This document shows, one piece after another, positions 19,375 through 28,900 of a stretch of 35,140 nt of DNA. This DNA comes from a virus: IMG/VR virus record IMGVR_UViG_3300020473_000073, positions 1 through 35,140 of that record. One strand, 5' to 3'. A program made the translations under genes and the position numbers. The notes under the pieces were generated by a model, which was given only the letters and a program-made list of their open reading frames with translations, ran no database searches and was not told the origin of the DNA. How positions within the stretch are numbered: position 1 is the stretch's first letter; the number at the start of each line of letters is the position of its first letter.

Positions 19375-19532
19375 TGGGAATGTTCGCATTTAGGCGAATG
19401 AAGGAAAGGGAGGCTGCCGCACAGGCGGCCTCTATTCCTATTGAAACACCTAAATCAAAACAAAAACGTAAGCGTAAACCTAAAGTTTCTACAAATGGCG
19501 ATAACAATAGTGGCGACAGTAGGAGCAGCTAA
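19374..19532 (+). CDS. Small basic protein between head genes, 52 aa
   Basis: The ATG overlaps the decoration gene's stop. The product (MGMFAFRRMKEREAAAQAASIP ...) has a short helix followed by a Lys/Arg-rich tail (KSKQKRKRKPK). Small proteins of this kind at the capsid-connector boundary are common in HK97-type phages, with unknown role. It overlaps the next gene by 38 bases in a different frame. Confidence 0.65.
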   Translation: MGMFAFRRMKEREAAAQAASIPIETPKSKQKRKRKPKVSTNGDNNSGDSRSS

Positions 19533-20055
19533 CGCAAATAGTTATCTGTCTCTAACGGACGCTCAAGCATTGATTGATGGTTTTATTCAAGATGATGATG
19601 GTGTCGCTTGGGACTCATCAACTGATGATCAAAAAAATAGAGCTTTATTTACGGCAACTCAAAGAATTGATCGTGAAAGATTTCTAGGTGCTAAAGCAAC
19701 AAATACACAGGCATTGCAATGGCCTAGAGATGGAGTAAGAAAACCTGATACTTTCACTCATACATATAGTGCTGGTTTCCCTTTTCGTTTAACCACTGAT
19801 TATTACACAACAACGGAAATCCCTGAACAGATAAAATATGCTCAGATTGTTTTAGCTGTTTATTTGAATAATAATAAAGATGGATTAGGACTTAGTGGAT
19901 TAGAAGATTTTAAAAAGATAAAACTTGGTACATTGGACGCAACTCCAAACAGTTACGGAGCTGTCGGAGCTGATAGGGTTCCACCAATGTTTGAAAGGTA
20001 CTTTACAGGCATTAGAATAAGTGGACCTGGTAATCTTGCTATTAAACGAAGCTAA
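19495..20055 (+). CDS. Head-tail connector (adaptor) protein
   Basis: I choose ATG 19495 (MAITIVATVGAANANSYLSLTDAQALID); a TTG at 19441 lies in frame but is less likely. The 186-aa protein fits the phage family called DnaT-like ssDNA-binding in databases, which really acts as the head-tail adaptor: NANSYLSL..A, WDSSTDDQKNRALFTATQRID, LQWPRDGV. It binds the portal and extends the DNA channel. Confidence 0.8.
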   Translation: MAITIVATVGAANANSYLSLTDAQALIDGFIQDDDGVAWDSSTDDQKNRALFTATQRIDRERFLGAKATNTQALQWPRDGVRKPDTFTHTYSAGFPFRLTTDYYTTTEIPEQIKYAQIVLAVYLNNNKDGLGLSGLEDFKKIKLGTLDATPNSYGAVGADRVPPMFERYFTGIRISGPGNLAIKRS

Positions 20056-20288
20056 TGGGAATGTCTTATCCTGCTGCAATTATCATCACGAACACGTCTG
20101 CTCATACAGGTCGTTTTGGTAAGATTCACGCATTAGAAGATGCTGTGATGACATTAGTTAGCCCTAATGTTACGGAGAATGGATCTACAACTGTTTCTTC
20201 AATTCCTATAAAACATGGAAGCGAAGTGGAAGGGATTTTTACAAGTATTACTTTGGCAAGTGGTACTGTTATTGCTTATAGAGTTTAA
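20055..20288 (+). CDS. Small structural protein, 77 aa
   Basis: A small beta-rich protein (AAIIITNTSAHTGRFGKIHALEDAVMTLVSPNV ... TLASGTVIAYRV) that looks like a compact virion surface or head-completion protein. Start and stop both overlap their neighbours (TAATG), so it is part of the tightly coupled connector operon. An internal ATG at 20061 is an alternative start. Confidence 0.7.
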   Translation: MGMSYPAAIIITNTSAHTGRFGKIHALEDAVMTLVSPNVTENGSTTVSSIPIKHGSEVEGIFTSITLASGTVIAYRV

Positions 20289-20644
20289 TGTCTTTAGTTT
20301 CTGGTTTAAGAAAAGTCACGTCAAAAAGTTTTAAGGCTTTTGGTGGAGATGTAACGATCAGGAAAAATACAGCAGGAACTTATAACAAAACGACAGGTAA
20401 ATTAGTTTCAAGTGCTTCAGATACAACTGTTAAGGGACTTGTCTCAGATGTAAATAATAGAGAAGTAAATTCTTTGATACAGGCAGAGGATAAAATTTGT
20501 GAGATAGCAGCAAAGGATCTTACTTACGTTCCTACTCCTAAAGATCGTGTTGTGATTAGTTCAGTTGTTTATAAAATTATTCAAGTAAAAACAGAAGAGA
20601 GAGAAAACACTCCTATAAGTTATAAATTATTCTTGAGGTCGTAA
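20288..20644 (+). CDS. Head closure (stopper) protein
   Basis: 118 aa. The pattern of strands (DVTIRKNTAGTYNKTTGKLVSSASDTTVKGLVSDV; PTPKDRVVISSVVYKIIQVKTEE) is that of phage head-closure proteins (SPP1 gp16/lambda FII type), which plug the channel after packaging and form the tail docking surface. The position between adaptor and neck protein agrees. Confidence 0.75.
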   Translation: MSLVSGLRKVTSKSFKAFGGDVTIRKNTAGTYNKTTGKLVSSASDTTVKGLVSDVNNREVNSLIQAEDKICEIAAKDLTYVPTPKDRVVISSVVYKIIQVKTEERENTPISYKLFLRS

Positions 20645-20997
20645 TGACTAGACAAATAAGATTAGATCAAATAGATGATGTAATGGCAGAGGCCGTTCAG
20701 GAGTTGGTTCGTGTTACAACTTTAGAATGGTCGGGGAGAGTTAAAAAAGCGACTCCAGTAGACACTGGGCGGTTGAGATTGGCGTGGCAAACAGATGTTT
20801 CAAAGCCCTACACAGGTACAGTTATTAATAATGTTGAGTATGCAGAGCCAGTTGCTTACGGAGAAAATCTTCCACCTTCTTGGGGCGGTGTTTACAGAAC
20901 AAGACAACAGACAGTGAAAGGATACCCGGAATTAATTGGTAAAGAATTAGAAGCTTGGACTAAAAAAGAGTATGAAAAAATCAAGAGGTCAATCTAA
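20644..20997 (+). CDS. HK97 gp10-like neck protein
   Basis: 117 aa. The central PVDTGRLRLAWQTDV and VEYAEPVAYGENLPPSW are the signature of the HK97 gp10/minor tail Z family of tail-completion proteins (VDTGxLRxS ... YAxxxExG). The ends overlap both neighbours (TAATG). It joins the finished tail to the head. Confidence 0.88.
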   Translation: MTRQIRLDQIDDVMAEAVQELVRVTTLEWSGRVKKATPVDTGRLRLAWQTDVSKPYTGTVINNVEYAEPVAYGENLPPSWGGVYRTRQQTVKGYPELIGKELEAWTKKEYEKIKRSI

Positions 20998-21419
20998 TGG
21001 CAGCAATTGATCTAAATTCAGTTAGAGCAACAATTGAATCAAGATTGTCTGATGAGTTGAAAAAGGCTCCTTCTGTTCCTGTTGTTTTTAACAATATTTC
21101 TTATGATTCAATTTCTGCCGATGACTTTGTTCAATGTCAAGTAAATTTTGGATCTAATTCTTATGTAGTTCAAGGTGGCAGTACATCATCTACAAATTCT
21201 GTTATAGGTTTAATTCTTTTGAATATTTACACTCCAGAAGGCACTGGTTCTGGTGCCAATTTGATAATAGCGAAACGGATTAGGGATTTATATAATCGTC
21301 AAATAGTTTCCGGTGTAATTTTTGATGCACCTGTTGGCCCTGAAACATTAACGGGTGCCCCTGATGGTTTTTACCAAACACAGATTAGAATAAGTTTTGA
21401 AGTCTTTGAAAGTATTTGA
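20997..21419 (+). CDS. Tail terminator protein
   Basis: 140 aa with the layout of the DUF4128/tail terminator family: an N-terminal helix (NSVRATIESRLSDEL), strands with FVQCQVNFGSN, a helix (GANLIIAKRIRDLYN) and a final strand GFYQTQIRISFEVFE. Such hexamers cap the tail tube and stop its growth. It comes just before the tail tube gene, as expected. Confidence 0.78.
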   Translation: MAAIDLNSVRATIESRLSDELKKAPSVPVVFNNISYDSISADDFVQCQVNFGSNSYVVQGGSTSSTNSVIGLILLNIYTPEGTGSGANLIIAKRIRDLYNRQIVSGVIFDAPVGPETLTGAPDGFYQTQIRISFEVFESI

Positions 21420-21421
21420 TT

Positions 21422-21565
21422 ATGGAATTTACAGAAGAGATGCTTGACGCTATTGAAGTAGTGAAAGGATCAAGAGACCCTGCTTATTGGGATCCTCGTT
21501 GTAAAAGGTATATGGAAAGAAATAAAACAGAAGTAAAAGAAGTAAAAGAGGAAGAAAAGAGTTAA
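21422..21565 (+). CDS. Small acidic protein, 47 aa
   Basis: ATG 21422 lies 2 bases after the terminator gene's stop. The product (MEFTEEMLDAIEVVKGSRDPAYWDP...) is highly charged and ends in a Lys/Glu-rich helix. I cannot assign a role. Similar tiny genes occur between tail terminator and tube genes in other phages. Confidence 0.6.
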   Translation: MEFTEEMLDAIEVVKGSRDPAYWDPRCKRYMERNKTEVKEVKEEEKS

Positions 21566-21594
21566 TATATTTGCAATAGTACTTTTTTAATAAC

Positions 21595-22014
21595 ATGGCT
21601 GCTATTAGAGGCGATATTGGCAAGGTCATGTTCCATAATGCCGCCGGCACAGAGGCTGAGGTAACAGGAACAAGATCGTGGTCTTTAAGTGTGACGAAGG
21701 ACACTTTAGAAACTACTGTTCAAGGTAAAACCTCAAAGGAATTTGTTGGTGGTCTTATATCTGGTGAAGGTTCGGCTGAATTGATTTACGACAATGCTGG
21801 AAATTCTACTTACTTGTCATTTGTTGAAGATGTTTTAACAACAGCCGATGCCGGTGATGCTTTGTTTGAATTATTTCCTGACAAAGATACAGCAGCAAAG
21901 AAACTAGCTTTTTCTGGAATTATTACGAGTGCTGAATTTGGAGCAACACTTGGAGAAACACAATTAATAAACATTTCCTTTATAACAAATGGTGCTATTA
22001 CATCAGATATTTAA
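21595..22014 (+). CDS. Major tail tube protein
   Basis: 139 aa. SWSLSVTKDTLETTVQGKTSKEFVGGLISGEGSAELIYD is typical of siphovirus tail tube subunits (phage tail tube fold, gene V-like), as is the closing GETQLINISFITNGAI. It stacks as hexamers around the tape measure protein. Its own 29-bp leader is AT-rich and may hold a weak promoter. The base composition is less AT-rich than its neighbours, as expected of an abundant protein. Confidence 0.85.
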   Translation: MAAIRGDIGKVMFHNAAGTEAEVTGTRSWSLSVTKDTLETTVQGKTSKEFVGGLISGEGSAELIYDNAGNSTYLSFVEDVLTTADAGDALFELFPDKDTAAKKLAFSGIITSAEFGATLGETQLINISFITNGAITSDI

Positions 22015-22042
22015 TAAGATTAAAAGTACCAATATTTAAAAC

Positions 22043-22399
22043 ATGGCAGCAGAAAAAAGAACGGTCAATTTAATCACTGATGCTTTCAGTGATGAAATGT
22101 CAACTCGTAGGAAATATGAGTTAAAGAATAAGGAAGGTAAAAAAATTGTTGATTTATATTTTAAACCAATAACAAGACATGATAGACAACGAGCACAATC
22201 ATTAGCAGGTTCAGAAGAGGCTTTAACTGTATCAACTCAATTGCTTTGTCAATTAGCAGAACTGGAAGACGGAAAAAAAGCTTTTGCAATGGCTGATGCT
22301 CCTAACCTGCAAAGAGAATTACCAGAAAATATTTTGAATGAGATTGAATTATTTATGATGAATATTGAACTTGATATAGATGCAGCAAAAAAAAGCTAA
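22043..22399 (+). CDS. Tail assembly chaperone, G-like
   Basis: 118 aa, helical (PITRHDRQRAQSLAGSEEALTVSTQLLCQLAEL), positioned between tube and tape measure like lambda G. It ends AAKKS just after an A8 run (22387-22394). A -1 slip on this run continues into the downstream frame and gives a G-T fusion of about 176 residues. The G and G-T forms bind the tape measure protein and recruit tube subunits. Confidence 0.85.
   Translation: MAAEKRTVNLITDAFSDEMSTRRKYELKNKEGKKIVDLYFKPITRHDRQRAQSLAGSEEALTVSTQLLCQLAELEDGKKAFAMADAPNLQRELPENILNEIELFMMNIELDIDAAKKS
22387..22394 (+). other. Slippery site for -1 programmed frameshift
   Basis: In frame 0 the codons read GCA GCA AAA AAA AGC TAA. The heptamer A-AAA-AAA lets two Lys tRNAs slip back one base, so that AAG at 22393 is read next. 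The zero-frame stop lies directly after. Confidence 0.85.
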
Positions 22400-22572
22400 A
22401 GGGGAATAATTGGCTTTATTTTGAATTTTTCCTAGCAACAGAATTAGGTCAAACAGTAAGCACTCTTAGACATTCAATGTCTGAAGAGGAACTTATTTAT
22501 TTTGCTGCTTATTACGAGATAAAAGGAGAGGAAGAAAAAAAAGCAGCGAATCGAAGCAAACGGGGTTTATAA
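22393..22572 (+). CDS. T domain of the frameshifted tail chaperone
   Basis: This -1 frame has no good start of its own and is expected only as the C-terminal part of the fusion joined to 22043-22393. Its 59 residues (KLKGNNWLYFEFFLATELGQ, then TLRHSMSEEELIYFAAYYEI) resemble T domains of other siphoviruses, which bind the tail tube protein. It ends in a Lys/Glu-rich basic tail just before the tape measure gene. Confidence 0.82.
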   Translation, partial: KLKGNNWLYFEFFLATELGQTVSTLRHSMSEEELIYFAAYYEIKGEEEKKAANRSKRGL

Positions 22573-22602
22573 GGTTAAACTAGGAAAAAAGAATTGTAAG
22601 AA

Positions 22603-24720
22603 GTGGCTCAATCGAATGTAAAACTTACGGTTGATGCAAGGGGGGCGGTAGCTGCCTTAAATAATACTTCTGTTGCTACAAATAAATTATCAGCATCAGC
22701 AAAAGGGACAACAGCATCTTTAGCAGGGACATCAGCAGCAGCAAAAGGGTTAGCAGCTTCATTGGCAGCCACTATGGGGCCGATAATTGCTTTGGGAGCA
22801 GCTTTCGCAACTGTTAATAGTGGTTTAAAAGCTTTTATGGATAGAGAGAGAGATTTAACAATACTTACTCAAGGTTTAGAAAATTTAGGTGAGGGGGCTG
22901 ATTCTTTAAGGAAATTGCAAGAAGTAGCAAATGAATTAGGGAATCAAACTTTATTTAATCAAGAAGATTTTACTAGAGGTTTTAATTTATTAACAAGTTT
23001 TAGAAATATAGGAGTTGATGCTTATGAACGAGTAGCGCAATCTGCGGCCGACATAGCCCAAGTCAATCAGGTAGATGTCAAGACTTCTTTCATGCAGTTA
23101 GCAAAAGCATTACAGGATCCTGAAAGAAACTTATCTGCTTTAAATCGGTCTGGTATTGCTTTCTCTAAGACACAAACAGAAGTTATCAAGTCTTTGATGA
23201 AGGCAAATAAAGTTGCTGAAGCCCATAATATGATTTTAAATATTGTTGATGAAAGTTATAGCAAACTAGCCCAAGCTGGTGCTAGAGGGTTTGCTGGAGA
23301 TGTCGATTCATTAGGAGAAGCTTGGCGAGATTTAGGTGAAACTTTAGGTAAAGCAGTTCTTCCTGTTTTATCTCCAGCAGTAAAAGGCATGACAACTATT
23401 ATTAATTTTCTTAATTCATCGGGTGGTCAAGCAGCGGCCATTATTGCGGGGATCACTTTAGCCTTAAAAGGTATGGCAACTATTGTTCCAATCGTGACGG
23501 CTGGAATAACTCTTTTAAAAGTTAAATTTGCTGCTGCGGCCTCTGCTGCAATAATAGCTGCTAATTCTAATGCGTTTTATGCGGCTTCAAACGCAACAGT
23601 TGGAATATCTGCTTTAAAAGCTGCTGCTGCTGTTAATACTTTAAAACTTGCATTAATAAAAACAGGAGTTGGTGCTTTAGTAGTTGCATTAGGTATTTTA
23701 GTAACTCATTTAATAGAAGCTTCAGAAGAGACAAAAAAATTAAATAATGAAGCCGAAGACTTTAATAATAATTTAAAAGGTATAGGGGATGAGGCAAAGA
23801 GAACGGCTGTTGAATTAGAAAAAGAGGCAATTGCTACTAAAAAACTTTATTTAGCACAGGTTGAGGCGAGCAAAGCGGTAGGCCATGCGGCGACAGGTAA
23901 ACAAAGATTTATAAAAGAGTTAAAAGAAGAAATTGCCTTAATGGAACAGCAGTTGAAAATAACAGAAGGAGTTCAAAATAGAGATGAAGAACTGAACAAA
24001 AACAAGAAATTCAATGATTTTGTTATTAGCAATTTAGAAGAGCAAAGAAAGCTTAGGGGTTTATTAGGAGGGCAAACAAAAGAAGATTTAAAATTGCAAG
24101 ATAAGATAAGAGAGATAAAAGAAACTTTTGAGAAAAAAGATGCACAAGAATTAATAAATCATTTAAAGAAAACTGAATCATTAAAAAATCAAGTTGATGT
24201 AATGCAACAGCAACAAATAGAAGCAGACAAGTTAAAAGAAAAGATGAAAGCCGTTGGTGATGAAATTAAAAACAATATTAGAGACAACCTAAGAGAAGCT
24301 ATTACAGGTGCTCAATCTTTTGGTGATGCAATGTCAAATGTTTTAAATAGAATTAGAGATAAGATTATTGATGCTCAATTAGATAAGATAATCGGCAATA
24401 TTTCGGGTGCTTTCTCAAAAAGCGGTGGCGGTGGTGGCTTCCTTGGTAAAATTTTTGGGGGTCTTTTTGCTGATGGTGGCAGACCACCAGTAGGAAAAGC
24501 TTCTGTTGTGGGAGAGCGTGGGCCAGAGTTATTTGTCCCTGATAGTGCTGGAACTATTGTTCCTAATGAGAAAATGGGCAGCTCGACAACAATTAATATT
24601 AACATTGACGGAACAGCAGAAGGCGGAACAGCAGACCAAAAACGATTAGGGGTGTTGATCTCTACTTCTGTCAGAAATATAATTGCACAAGAACAAAGGC
24701 CAGGGGGGACGTTAGCATAA
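22603..24720 (+). CDS. Tape measure protein
   Basis: 705 aa with GTG start. Ala-rich N-terminus, a conserved tape measure core (TLFNQEDFTRGFNLLTSFRNIG; DIAQVNQVDVKTSFMQLAKALQDPERNLSALNRSGI), hydrophobic segments around 270-310 and 340-370, then long coiled coils (about 380-560). The end has the typical Gly-rich ADGGRPPVGKASVVGERGPELFVPD region. At about 0.15 nm per residue the tail would be near 100 nm. It sets tail length and is released into the host cell at infection. Confidence 0.92.
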   Translation: MAQSNVKLTVDARGAVAALNNTSVATNKLSASAKGTTASLAGTSAAAKGLAASLAATMGPIIALGAAFATVNSGLKAFMDRERDLTILTQGLENLGEGADSLRKLQEVANELGNQTLFNQEDFTRGFNLLTSFRNIGVDAYERVAQSAADIAQVNQVDVKTSFMQLAKALQDPERNLSALNRSGIAFSKTQTEVIKSLMKANKVAEAHNMILNIVDESYSKLAQAGARGFAGDVDSLGEAWRDLGETLGKAVLPVLSPAVKGMTTIINFLNSSGGQAAAIIAGITLALKGMATIVPIVTAGITLLKVKFAAAASAAIIAANSNAFYAASNATVGISALKAAAAVNTLKLALIKTGVGALVVALGILVTHLIEASEETKKLNNEAEDFNNNLKGIGDEAKRTAVELEKEAIATKKLYLAQVEASKAVGHAATGKQRFIKELKEEIALMEQQLKITEGVQNRDEELNKNKKFNDFVISNLEEQRKLRGLLGGQTKEDLKLQDKIREIKETFEKKDAQELINHLKKTESLKNQVDVMQQQQIEADKLKEKMKAVGDEIKNNIRDNLREAITGAQSFGDAMSNVLNRIRDKIIDAQLDKIIGNISGAFSKSGGGGGFLGKIFGGLFADGGRPPVGKASVVGERGPELFVPDSAGTIVPNEKMGSSTTININIDGTAEGGTADQKRLGVLISTSVRNIIAQEQRPGGTLA

Positions 24721-25103
24721 TGGCTGAAACATTCAATGATGCGGGTTGCAACAGTGCGACGACAGGCTCTACAACACCTACCTATGGAACGGCAAAGGCA
24801 AGTAAACCTGTCAGGCGAGTTGTGAAACTAGGAGATGGGTATGAACAAAGGCAAATGATCGGGTTGCCTACTCAACTAGATCCTAAAAGTTATAATTTGA
24901 ATTTCGTCGTTGCTGAGGCTGATGCAGACAAAATAGAAGCCTTCCTTGAGGCAAGAGCAGAAGATGGAGAATATTTCAATTGGACACCACCTTCAGGAAG
25001 TGCAGGTAAATATGTTTGTGATTCATGGACGAAATCTATTCCTTACCATAACAGGGCAACAATCAGTGCAACATTTAGACAAGTATTTGATTTAGACTCT
25101 TAA
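24720..25103 (+). CDS. Minor tail protein M-like
   Basis: 127 aa matching the lambda gpM family: VVKLGDGYEQRQMIGLPTQLDPKSYNLNF, IEAFLEARAEDGEYFNWTPP and the closing ATISATFRQVFDLD. It is part of the tail tip assembled before tube growth. It overlaps both neighbours (TAATG), and the gene order TMP-M-L-K/I/J equals that of lambda. Confidence 0.88.
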   Translation: MAETFNDAGCNSATTGSTTPTYGTAKASKPVRRVVKLGDGYEQRQMIGLPTQLDPKSYNLNFVVAEADADKIEAFLEARAEDGEYFNWTPPSGSAGKYVCDSWTKSIPYHNRATISATFRQVFDLDS

Positions 25104-25963
25104 TGACTGTTCCTGTTAATGATTTATATAGTTCTAATCCAAATAGTTTGATAGAACTATATCAATTAAAGTTAGACCCTGTTTTACATACTGGAGCGTA
25201 TATTTCACCAGGTATTAAATATTTTTTCTCTGGTGTAAATAAAGAGTCAACGAAAATCATTTGGGGCGGGGTTTCTTATGATGCTTTGCCTATTGTCGTC
25301 GAAGGTATTGAATCTAAGGTTAAAGGTTCTTTGCCTAGACCAACTTTAACGATAAGCAATCTGTTTGGATTCATGACAAACATTTTGAATCAGGTTAATA
25401 ATTATATAGACCCTGACACGGGAAAAGACAACATTGGACAAGACTTAATAGAGGCTCGACTGACAAGAATTAGAACTTTGGCCAAATATATTGATGATGC
25501 TAATTTCGGCGATACTAATATGGTTAATGGTATTACTGCCACTCATTACAGTGCGGCGGGTGGAGCTGTAGAAGTAACAATGCCAGGAACTAATCCTGGT
25601 TTTAAAGAAAAAGATTATATTTATTTTGATGCTACTTCTGGGGACTCTCCCGATGGAAGGTATCAGATAACTGATCCGATAGTGCAATCTAGCAATGAGT
25701 ATGTTTTGAAGTTTATAACTCCAGGTAATGCCTTCGATCTTCAAGAGGATTGTATTATCAAGATTCAGAACCCTTACGGAGTTGCAAGTCCTACAACAAA
25801 ATTTCCTGATGATGTTTATTTCATTAATCGTAAGACAATAGAGAATTTAGAAACGGTACAGTTTGAATTACGCTCTATCTTAGATTTAACTCGTTTAAAG
25901 TTACCTAAAAGACAAGTCCTAAGAAAAGAGTTCCCTGGCGTTGGTGATTTCTTCGAGACATGA
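25103..25963 (+). CDS. Minor tail protein L-like, with insert, no Cys domain
   Basis: 286 aa. The N-terminal half (LIELYQLKLDPVLHTG; YDALPIVVEGIESKVKGSLPRPTLTISNLFGFM) follows the lambda gpL family. Between about 135 and 235 lies an inserted beta domain (THYSAAGGAVEV ... KEKDYIYFDATSGDSPDGRYQI). After it come FINRKTIENLETVQFELRSILDL and LPKRQVL. In lambda gpL a Cys-rich Fe-S region follows this point; here the protein ends after 12 more residues without a Cys. It connects tube and tail tip. Confidence 0.82.
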   Translation: MTVPVNDLYSSNPNSLIELYQLKLDPVLHTGAYISPGIKYFFSGVNKESTKIIWGGVSYDALPIVVEGIESKVKGSLPRPTLTISNLFGFMTNILNQVNNYIDPDTGKDNIGQDLIEARLTRIRTLAKYIDDANFGDTNMVNGITATHYSAAGGAVEVTMPGTNPGFKEKDYIYFDATSGDSPDGRYQITDPIVQSSNEYVLKFITPGNAFDLQEDCIIKIQNPYGVASPTTKFPDDVYFINRKTIENLETVQFELRSILDLTRLKLPKRQVLRKEFPGVGDFFET

Positions 25964-28900
25964 TTCTTTCTAGTTTCACAAAAGATGCCCTTGCTCATGG
26001 TAAGCGAGTTCTGCCTAATGAGTCTTGTGGCTTATTAGTAAGAATTGATGGTGTCGAAAAATATTGGGAATGTCAAAATATCTCAATAGAACCTCATAAA
26101 ACTTTTGTACTAAATCCGGATGACTGGATAAAAGCGGAAGAGGCTAGTGACGAAATAATTGCTGTTGTTCATTCTCACCCAGAAGGGAGTCTGGAGCCTT
26201 CGAAATCAGATGTGGAAAGTTGTGATTTCTTTCAATGGCCGTTTTATATATTCAATCCCACAGAAGAGACATGGAACTATTTGGAGCCAAAAAATTATAA
26301 GGCTAGTGTCCCTTTAAAAGAATCACAAGATGATAATCCAAAATTAAAAACAATCAGACTTTATGGAGGATTAGCAAGGGCGACAGGATGGAAAGTTTTA
26401 CATGCAGATGTTACAAATACAAAGTCAGTTTTGACATTCCTGAAAGCTAATTGGCCTGATCTGGCTTATGAAAAGATCAGCAATGCTTATCAAATTCAGA
26501 TTGGCGAAGAATATATAAATGATGAGACATTGGATTTGGAGGTAGAAGGAGATATAAGGATAGTTCCTGTGATCAGTGGTAGTTGGGGTTTTCTTGCACC
26601 ATTAATTGGAGGTATTTTTAGTGTTAAGACAGTTGTTTCTATAGCCACAGCACTTGTTGTTAATTGGGGCGTTAGCAAACTTACTGATTGGTTTTCAGGG
26701 GATCAAAAAGAACAAGAAAGAGAAATACAGGAGGAATCTAAGTCTACAGTTTTTTCGGGAATCCAAAACGTAAGCAGAGCAGGAATACCTGTTCCCATTT
26801 TATATGGTGAGGTTTACACAGGAAGTAATGTTTTAAGTGCAGGAATTGTTTCAGCTATTACTGCCGTTCCCTATCTTTTTAATAGTAAGAGGTCTACTGA
26901 TCAACTTCTAAACGATGCAAGAGAATACCAAGATCAGTATGCATGGTCGGAGGGTAAACAGGTTCTTAGATGGACAGATTACCCTGCTCAAAATTTAGAC
27001 TTAGGAACACAAGATGACCCTCAACGGTTAGATATTGTTGACCTTTTAGGAGAAGGAGAGATTGAAGGCTTTCCAAGTGCTTCTTCTTTCAACAAAACGA
27101 CGCAGACAGCTTTATATAATAAAGCAGCCTTAAAGGATATTTATCTTGATGGGGCTCCTATCTTAACAAGAGGTGCCGATGAACCTTTTGATAAAGAAAA
27201 TGATTATAATGTCAAAAATGTAGTTTTCACTGTAAGGCATGGAACAGGGGATCAGACTCCTATTCCTGAAAATGATTTAATATCAACGCCAAAAGGTTAT
27301 AACGACCAAGTTCTTAAAGAACCAGGTCAGTCGCCAACCTCTGTTACTAAATCTCTTGATAATATCAATGCTAATGAGGCAGTTGTTCAACTAAGTTTTC
27401 CTCAAGGATTGGTTTGGTTTAATCACAATGGAGGAACAGAACCAAAAGGAGTGGCGTTCCAGGTTTTAGTTGTAATGAATACGGGAGTCGTTATCAATGC
27501 CTTTCCTTCTAATGTGGCCACTGCAAATGGAATTATTTATGGACAACCTCCTCATGATGCAGCAAATAAGTTCTATCTAAATGCTAAGGGCAATATAGAA
27601 GAGAACGATTTTGGATTATATAAGGCTTTTGGAGCTCGTACCACAGGCGTTCTGTCTCTTGATTTTAGAATTGATCTAGACAGCTATAGAAATGTCAAAT
27701 ATGAAAGCAACGGAGCAGAGGTCGGAACACATGTCACTCAGATAAGAATTGAAAGGTTGAGTGACAACGACGGTTCACAGCATTTTAGTGCTTTTACTTT
27801 AAAATCTATTACTGAAGTTATTAAAAAAACTCCTAATTATTATTATTCAGCCTATGGAAAACTAACTATTAATTCAGATGATTTTAGTGGAATACCTAGA
27901 AGGATGTACCACCTAAGAGGAACAAAAATAAAGATACCGACATCTGGTCTTTCTGCTCTTCCAGCAACATATTATAAAGCAGGAACAACCCTTACAATCA
28001 ATGTTAGCAGCGGGCATGGAGTGGTGGCGGGTGATTTTGTTACTTTCAATCCAACATCAGGAATTGCTACCGCTGAGACAGAATCTCTTGTCATAAGCTC
28101 CACGGCTACTACTATAGTATTATGGTCAGCAACATCTCAGACAGTAGGGAGTAGTTCTTCTACGTTCAATTGTAATTATAAGAGGACTAATTTAAGAATT
28201 GATTCTAACAATGGCAGAGTCATCTATCCTGATGGATACGTGTTTAATGGAACACTGACGGGATCAAAACATTGGTGCTCAGATCCAGCTTGGATTTTGT
28301 ACGATTTACTCACAAATCAAAGAACAGTTCCTTCAGATTTAGCAGGACAGAGACAAGAAGGATATTACGATTACGGACTTGGTAGAGATATTGATGAAAC
28401 GATTATTAATAAATATTCTCTATTTGAAGCATCAAAATATGCCTCTGAATTAGTACATGGAGAACCTAGATTTAGCTGTAATGTTGTATTAAAACAACCA
28501 AAACAAGTTTACACCTTGATTAACGATTTATGCTCGGCAATGAGGTCAATGCCGTACTATTCTTCCGGTCAAATGCATCTTGCGATTGATCAACCTAGTA
28601 GTTCTGTTTATCTTTTTAATAGATCAAATGTCTCGGAAGAAGGCTTCACTTATTCGGGAAGTTCTATCGAAGAAAAATATACTGTTGTTAATGTCTCTTA
28701 TTTTAATGTGGACTCAAAAGAAAGAGATTATATAACAGTTGAAGCAGATCAAAGCCTAATATCTAAATACGGTTATCGTGTCCATACTATAAAAGGATTT
28801 GCTTGCAATAGCAGGGCTCAGGCTGAGAGATTAGGTCGGTGGACTCTTCATACTCAAAATCATGGAGGGGACCTGGTTAGCTTTACTTCGACTTTAGGCA

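Noticed and set aside
22011-22022. TTAATAAGATTA after the tail tube gene as another early operator
   Set aside because: Only one arm matches, and no -35 box lies at the right distance; likely chance in AT-rich sequence.
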